From positions 687-11,046 of the forward strand of contig DBVV01000012.1 of the NCBI GenBank assembly GCA_002308795.1: DNA of 10,360 nucleotides. Direction: 5' to 3'. Numbering within the stretch: the first letter of the stretch is position 1; each line of letters begins with the position of its first letter. Source of the DNA: Mageeibacillus sp. UBA1255. Its GTDB lineage: Bacteria > Bacillota > Clostridia > UBA1212 > UBA1255. The notes beneath the pieces are model-generated. The model searched no databases, was not told the origin of the DNA, and worked only from the letters and a program-made list of their open reading frames with translations. Both the position numbers and the translations under genes were made by a program. Of this stretch, positions 7,167 to 10,360 are shown piece by piece.

Positions 7167-8993
7167 ATGGCTGAGAAACACATAAAGGGCAATACCGACG
7201 GACTTAAAGCGGCGCTCATCAGGGCGACGGAAGAATACATTGACAACTGCTTCGGCCCCGGCGAGTTCGTACCGGGGGAGATCGTTGACGTCCAGACCGC
7301 GTTCACGGCCGAGACGGGCAGGGAGATCGCGTTCGTGCTCGACCGCAGAAACTACGTGCGCGAGATAAGCGTAGGAGACGCGGTACACGTTGACGCCGCA
7401 CTGACCGGCGGAAAGGATCGCGGACTTTCGGGGACAAGGCTTCTTCATACTCATCCGAACGGGACAATGACAGCATCCGAACAGGATCTCGAGACTCTTA
7501 CGCGCAGCAGGCTCGACGCGATGATAGTGCTGGGCACAGCGGAGGACGGGACGCTTACAGGCGCGAGCGCGTACGTGATAGACCCGGATGATCCTGATAA
7601 AACGCTCAGGGCAGGTTCGTTTTCAAGGCAGCAGCTTGACAGATTTGATTTTGTTTGGTCAAGGGTGCGAGAGATCGACAATATCCTCAGAGAACGCGAA
7701 GCACAGTCGGAGGTAGACGCAGGCGGGCGTGAGCGTGCCGTGCTTGCCGGGACGGTTCCGGAAAAAGCTAATATCATCGGAGGCGACGATTCGATCCTCG
7801 ACGAACTCACGGAACTGGCCGAGACCGCCGGGGCAATAGAAGTTGACCGCGTGACACAGCGCCGCGACAGACCTGACGTGAAATACTACCTAGGAAGCGG
7901 CGCCGTTGACCGCATAAAAAGCAGCGTAAGGACGAACCGCGCTGACCTGGTCATATTCGACGACGAACTGTCTCCGTCGCAGATACGCAACCTGGAGGAC
8001 GCGCTGGACGTGCGGGTGATCGACCGGACCGCGCTAATACTCGACATCTTTGCGGCGAGAGCCAGATCGGCAGAGGGTAAGCTTCAGGTTGAACTGGCTC
8101 AGCAGAAATACCGTCTTCCGAGGCTAACAGGCCGCGGTACGGAACTTTCCAGACTGGGCGGCGGCATCGGAACGAGAGGTCCGGGCGAGACGAAGCTGGA
8201 AACTGACAGACGCCACATAAACCGTAAAATACATATGCTCGAAGCCAGGCTGCGCGAAATGTCCGAAAGGCGCGAGGTGCTGAGAAAAGAGCGCCGCAAG
8301 AAAAATCTTCCCGTGATTGCCGTGGTCGGATACACGAACGCCGGAAAATCCACGCTGGTCAACGCTCTTTGCGATTCTGACGTTTTCGTGAAGGATGAAC
8401 TGTTTGCCACGCTGGACACGTCTGTAAGAAGGCTTAAGGGCACGACAAATCAGGATTATCTGCTTGTTGATACGGTAGGTTTTATACGGAAACTTCCGCA
8501 TGACCTGATCGAGAGTTTCAAGGCAACGCTGGAAGAAACGGTATACGCCGATCTGCTCCTGCACGTTGTCGACGCATCCGCACCGGACTGCGACGGATGC
8601 ATTGACGCCGTAGAAAACATCCTAGACGAGATAGGCGCCGGAGGACGTCCGAGATATCTTGTCCTTAATAAGTGCGATAAACTCGGCCCCGGAGACGAGG
8701 TCTATATTTCCGACCGCGTCAGGCATACTTACGGAAAAGTGATGCGCGTATCTGCCGAAAAGGGAGACGGGCTCGAAGCTCTGGCGGAGCAGATACAACG
8801 GTTTTTCACGGGCTCTGCAAAGAGATTTGAACTACTGATACCGTACTCTCAGGGGGCCGCAATGGCAGAGCTCCGGAGGATCGCGGCGATCGATTCCGAG
8901 GAATACGTTGAGCAGGGCATAAAGGTCTCAGGGACGATGCCATCTGAAATGCTTTCTCCTTTTTTGGATTTTAAAGTGAAAACGGGGGATTAA
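7167..8993 (+). CDS. hflX: GTPase HflX with N-terminal JAMM/RadC-like domain
   Basis: HflX is a ribosome-associated GTPase that splits stalled or hibernating 70S ribosomes, notably after heat or antibiotic stress. Residues from about 191 to the end form a full-length HflX. It has VKYYLGSGAVDRI and DDELSPSQIRNLE in the N-domain, ALILDIFAARA, and GGGIGTRGPGETKLETDRR. The G domain has G1 GYTNAGKS at 388-395, G3 DTVGF from 435, the typical FIRKLPHDLIESFKATLEET, and G4 NKCD at 501-504. The first 190 residues are extra. They contain GREIAFVLD (E53), then HTHPNGTMTASEQD (H94, H96, S104, D107), which matches the JAMM/MPN+ and RadC zinc-peptidase pattern HxHP-x6-SxxD with an upstream Glu. I recall clostridial HflX proteins of about 590-600 residues with a related extension, so the architecture is probably lineage-wide, but I know of no demonstrated activity. 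AAGGGA at 7151-7156 precedes the ATG by 10 bases. The next gene starts 4 bases after the stop. Confidence 0.95.
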   Translation: MAEKHIKGNTDGLKAALIRATEEYIDNCFGPGEFVPGEIVDVQTAFTAETGREIAFVLDRRNYVREISVGDAVHVDAALTGGKDRGLSGTRLLHTHPNGTMTASEQDLETLTRSRLDAMIVLGTAEDGTLTGASAYVIDPDDPDKTLRAGSFSRQQLDRFDFVWSRVREIDNILREREAQSEVDAGGRERAVLAGTVPEKANIIGGDDSILDELTELAETAGAIEVDRVTQRRDRPDVKYYLGSGAVDRIKSSVRTNRADLVIFDDELSPSQIRNLEDALDVRVIDRTALILDIFAARARSAEGKLQVELAQQKYRLPRLTGRGTELSRLGGGIGTRGPGETKLETDRRHINRKIHMLEARLREMSERREVLRKERRKKNLPVIAVVGYTNAGKSTLVNALCDSDVFVKDELFATLDTSVRRLKGTTNQDYLLVDTVGFIRKLPHDLIESFKATLEETVYADLLLHVVDASAPDCDGCIDAVENILDEIGAGGRPRYLVLNKCDKLGPGDEVYISDRVRHTYGKVMRVSAEKGDGLEALAEQIQRFFTGSAKRFELLIPYSQGAAMAELRRIAAIDSEEYVEQGIKVSGTMPSEMLSPFLDFKVKTGD

Positions 8994-8997
8994 CGGT

Positions 8998-10178
8998 ATG
9001 AAAGATACGGACAATGATCAGAAAAATCTTCAAAATACCGCAGAACTGAACGGAGGAGACATTGCTGCGGCAACGTCGGAGAGGGAAAAACGATCGTCAG
9101 GACGAGCATCATCGGGATCGTAACAAATATATTCCTCGTGGGGTTCAAAGCGTTTGTAGGACTTGTTTCACACTCCATCGCGGTGATCCTTGACGCGGTG
9201 AACAACCTGTCGGATGCGCTTTCGTCTGTCGTTACGATCATCGGGGCGAAGCTCGGCGCAAAACAGCCTGATAAAAAGCATCCGCTCGGTTACGGCAGGA
9301 TCGAATACATAAGCACAATGATCGTTGCCGCGCTCGTCCTGTACGCAGGCATAACGTCGCTCGTAGAGTCAATAAAAAAGATAATCCATCCTGAAGCAGC
9401 GGATTACAGCACGGTCTCGATCGTGATCATTTCCGTCGCGATCGTAGTGAAGTTCCTGCTGGGCCTTTACGTTAAGAAGCAGGGGAAAAAGGTCAATTCC
9501 GGTGCCCTTTCGGCTTCCGGGTCAGATGCGCTTTTTGATGCGATCATTTCGGCTTCCGTGCTTGCTTCTGCGATAATTTTCCTGATCTGGGGCGTTTCTT
9601 TAGAGGCGTACGTAGGCGTTATTATATCGGGCTTTATTATCAAGGCCGGTATTGAGATGATGATCGAGACGCTGAACGATATAATAGGGAAGCGTGAGGA
9701 TGCCGAAACGACTAAACAGCTTAAACAGATCATATGCGAAGAGGAAAACGTGCTCGGCGCGTACGACGTTACGCTGTTCAATTACGGCCCGGACAAAAAT
9801 TACGGTTCGGTGCATATCGAACTTCCGGATACGATGAGCGTAGACGACGTCGACAGGATCACGCGGAAGATCCAGGTCAACGTTTTTCATAAGACCGGTA
9901 TCATTCTTACCGGTGTAGGCGTTTATTCTTTTAATACTTCAAACGACGAGGCGGCGCAGATGCGCAACAGCGTTCAGAAAGCCGTATTGTCGCACGATTG
10001 GGCGCTTCAGATGCACGGTTTTTACGCGGATACGGTCAATAAAACCATCCGCTTCGACGTTGTCGTCAGTTTCGACGTTGACCGGAAAGAAGCGATGCAG
10101 ACGCTTTACAGTGAGATCACTGCCATGTATCCCGATTATGCGATAACGATCGTGCCCGACGTAGACGCAGCGGATTGA
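8998..10178 (+). CDS. Cation diffusion facilitator transporter, apparent N-terminal frameshift
   Basis: CDF proteins export divalent metals (Zn, Mn, Fe, Co) in exchange for protons across the inner membrane. Translation from ATG 8998 reads MKDTDNDQ and on to TSEREK, then stops at 9121. Shifting by -1 at the A-run 9086-9090 continues as TIVRTSIIGIVTNIFLVGFK, the expected CDF first helix, and stays open to TGA 10176. The restored product is about 393 residues, normal for the family. Later signatures are intact: LDAVNNLSDALSS, HPLGYGRIEYIS, GSDALFDAIIS, and a soluble C-terminal domain with VLGAYDVTLFNYGP and GSVHIELPD. The transport site reads N-x3-D (9201, 9213) and D-x3-D (9525, 9537). From memory this Asn-Asp-Asp-Asp set is linked to Mn-type members such as streptococcal MntE, unlike the His-containing zinc type. 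If the missing base is real, only a start at GTG 9138, inside the first helix, would be left. The gene follows hflX by 4 bases; no metal regulator is in the window. Confidence 0.88.
9084..9092 (+). other. Frameshift point in the CDF gene
   Basis: The reading frame passes from the 8998 frame to the 9138 frame at GGAAAAACG. With six A residues instead of five the gene would be continuous (EREK then TIVRTS). The frame used downstream is closed by TGA at 9015-9017, so the N-terminus cannot come from that frame. The run is short, so this may be a real deletion, an assembly slip or a recoding site. Confidence 0.85.
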
Positions 10179-10206
10179 CGGAGCCCAAATGCGGTTCCGC
10201 TTGATG

Positions 10207-10248
10207 AAATGGGACAAAACTCCGAGTCTGAGCGATTTTGTCCCATTT
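10207..10248 (+). terminator. Long perfect hairpin after the CDF gene, possible transcription terminator
   Basis: AAATGGGACAAAA (10207-10219) and TTTTGTCCCATTT (10236-10248) are exact reverse complements, 13 bp, around a 16-base loop in which CTC and GAG could pair further. The 3' arm runs into TTTATT, moderately T-rich but not a clean T-run. It sits 29 bases after the CDF stop, the first strong stem after eight codirectional genes, so a role in ending this transcription unit is plausible. It is also part of the repeat unit, and the second copy has only a 9-bp perfect outer stem. Confidence 0.55.
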
Positions 10249-10262
10249 TATTGCTCATTTGA

Positions 10263-10288
10263 CGCCGCCCTGAAGCGGCGCCCTTTTT
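10263..10288 (+). terminator. Short GC-rich hairpin with T-run between the repeat units
   Basis: CGCCGC (10263-10268) and GCGGCG (10275-10280) form a 6-bp GC stem with loop CCTGAA, followed by CCC and five T residues (10284-10288). This resembles a classical intrinsic terminator, apart from the CCC between stem and T-run. It could back up the preceding palindrome. Confidence 0.5.
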
Positions 10289-10360
10289 GCAAATGGGACC
10301 AAACTCCGAGTTTGAGCAGCTTTGTCCCATTTCCTCGCTCATTTGATGCCGCCCGGGGGC

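Larger units (their letters stand above)
10207..10354. repeat. Two tandem 84-base-period palindromic units
   Basis: Unit 1 starts at 10207 and unit 2 at 10291; comparing 64 bases of each (10207-10270 and 10291-10354) I count 9 mismatches, about 86% identity. Each begins AAATGGGAC, holds AAACTCCGAGT in the middle, returns with GTCCCATTT, and then has GCTCATTTGAYGCCGCCC. The second unit runs towards the window edge, where the sequence departs after 10354, so the full extent is unknown. A weaker match (about 17 of 30 bases) precedes unit 1, from the CDF stop codon to 10206, and may be a decayed flank. No gene is evident in 10179-10360 on either strand. The form fits a dispersed intergenic palindromic repeat of the REP/MITE kind, but only two copies can be seen here. 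Confidence 0.85.

Noticed and set aside
8124..8564. Long minus-strand open frame under hflX
   Set aside because: It is antisense to the conserved HflX G domain, has no ribosome site I can see, and its composition is what the codon pattern of the opposite strand produces. The same applies to the other antisense frames at 3722-4186, 5029-5475 and 9467-9781.
9052..9058. GGAGGAG as a ribosome site for an internal CDF start
   Set aside because: No ATG, GTG or TTG follows at a usable distance in the CDF frame; it falls within the leader codons for Asn-Gly-Gly-Asp.
9138..9140. GTG 9138 as the natural CDF start
   Set aside because: It would remove most of the first membrane helix, whose conserved residues are encoded just upstream in the same frame without a start codon.
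10207..10360. CRISPR array
   Set aside because: Only two long units of 84-base period with similar sequence throughout; there are no short identical repeats separated by unique spacers.

Overview
The window looks like a chromosomal segment from an anaerobic, Gram-positive-type Firmicute, most probably class Clostridia (gut or rumen-like Lachnospiraceae, Oscillospiraceae or a related order). The reasons are strong AAGGAGG-type ribosome sites, a long HflX of about 608 residues with an N-terminal extension, a surface protein with a Pro/Thr/Asp-rich stalk and a C-terminal membrane anchor, a clostridial-style CDF transporter, and mid-range GC with heavy use of ATA for Ile. This is a judgement from the text alone, not a database match.

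All recognisable genes lie on the + strand, almost end to end. In order: the 3' part of mutS (2-1849, start outside the window); a secreted, membrane-anchored beta-sandwich surface protein (1869-3473); a cytosolic GH1 beta-glucosidase (3473-4849, start overlapping the previous stop); cytidine deaminase cdd (4892-5308); a GT2 glycosyltransferase fused to a GtrA-like membrane domain (5334-6401, GTG start); a SIMIBI-type P-loop ATPase of unknown role (6398-7141, ATGA overlap); hflX with an N-terminal JAMM/RadC-like domain (7167-8993); and a CDF cation efflux transporter (8998-10178) broken near its N-terminus by an apparent one-base deletion in an A-run. Gaps are -4 to 42 bases and I see no convincing terminator between genes, so they may be one long transcription unit. 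It ends in a palindromic repeat region (10179-10360) whose first hairpin could act as a terminator.

Functionally the cluster is mixed: DNA mismatch repair, cell-surface display, beta-glucoside hydrolysis, pyrimidine salvage, lipid-linked glycan synthesis, ribosome rescue and metal efflux. The tight packing suggests shared transcription more than a single pathway. Three things deserve most attention: the complete JAMM metallopeptidase signature in front of HflX, the frameshifted CDF start, and the two tandem 84-base palindromic units at the right edge. I found no tRNA, rRNA, CRISPR array, transposase or phage gene.
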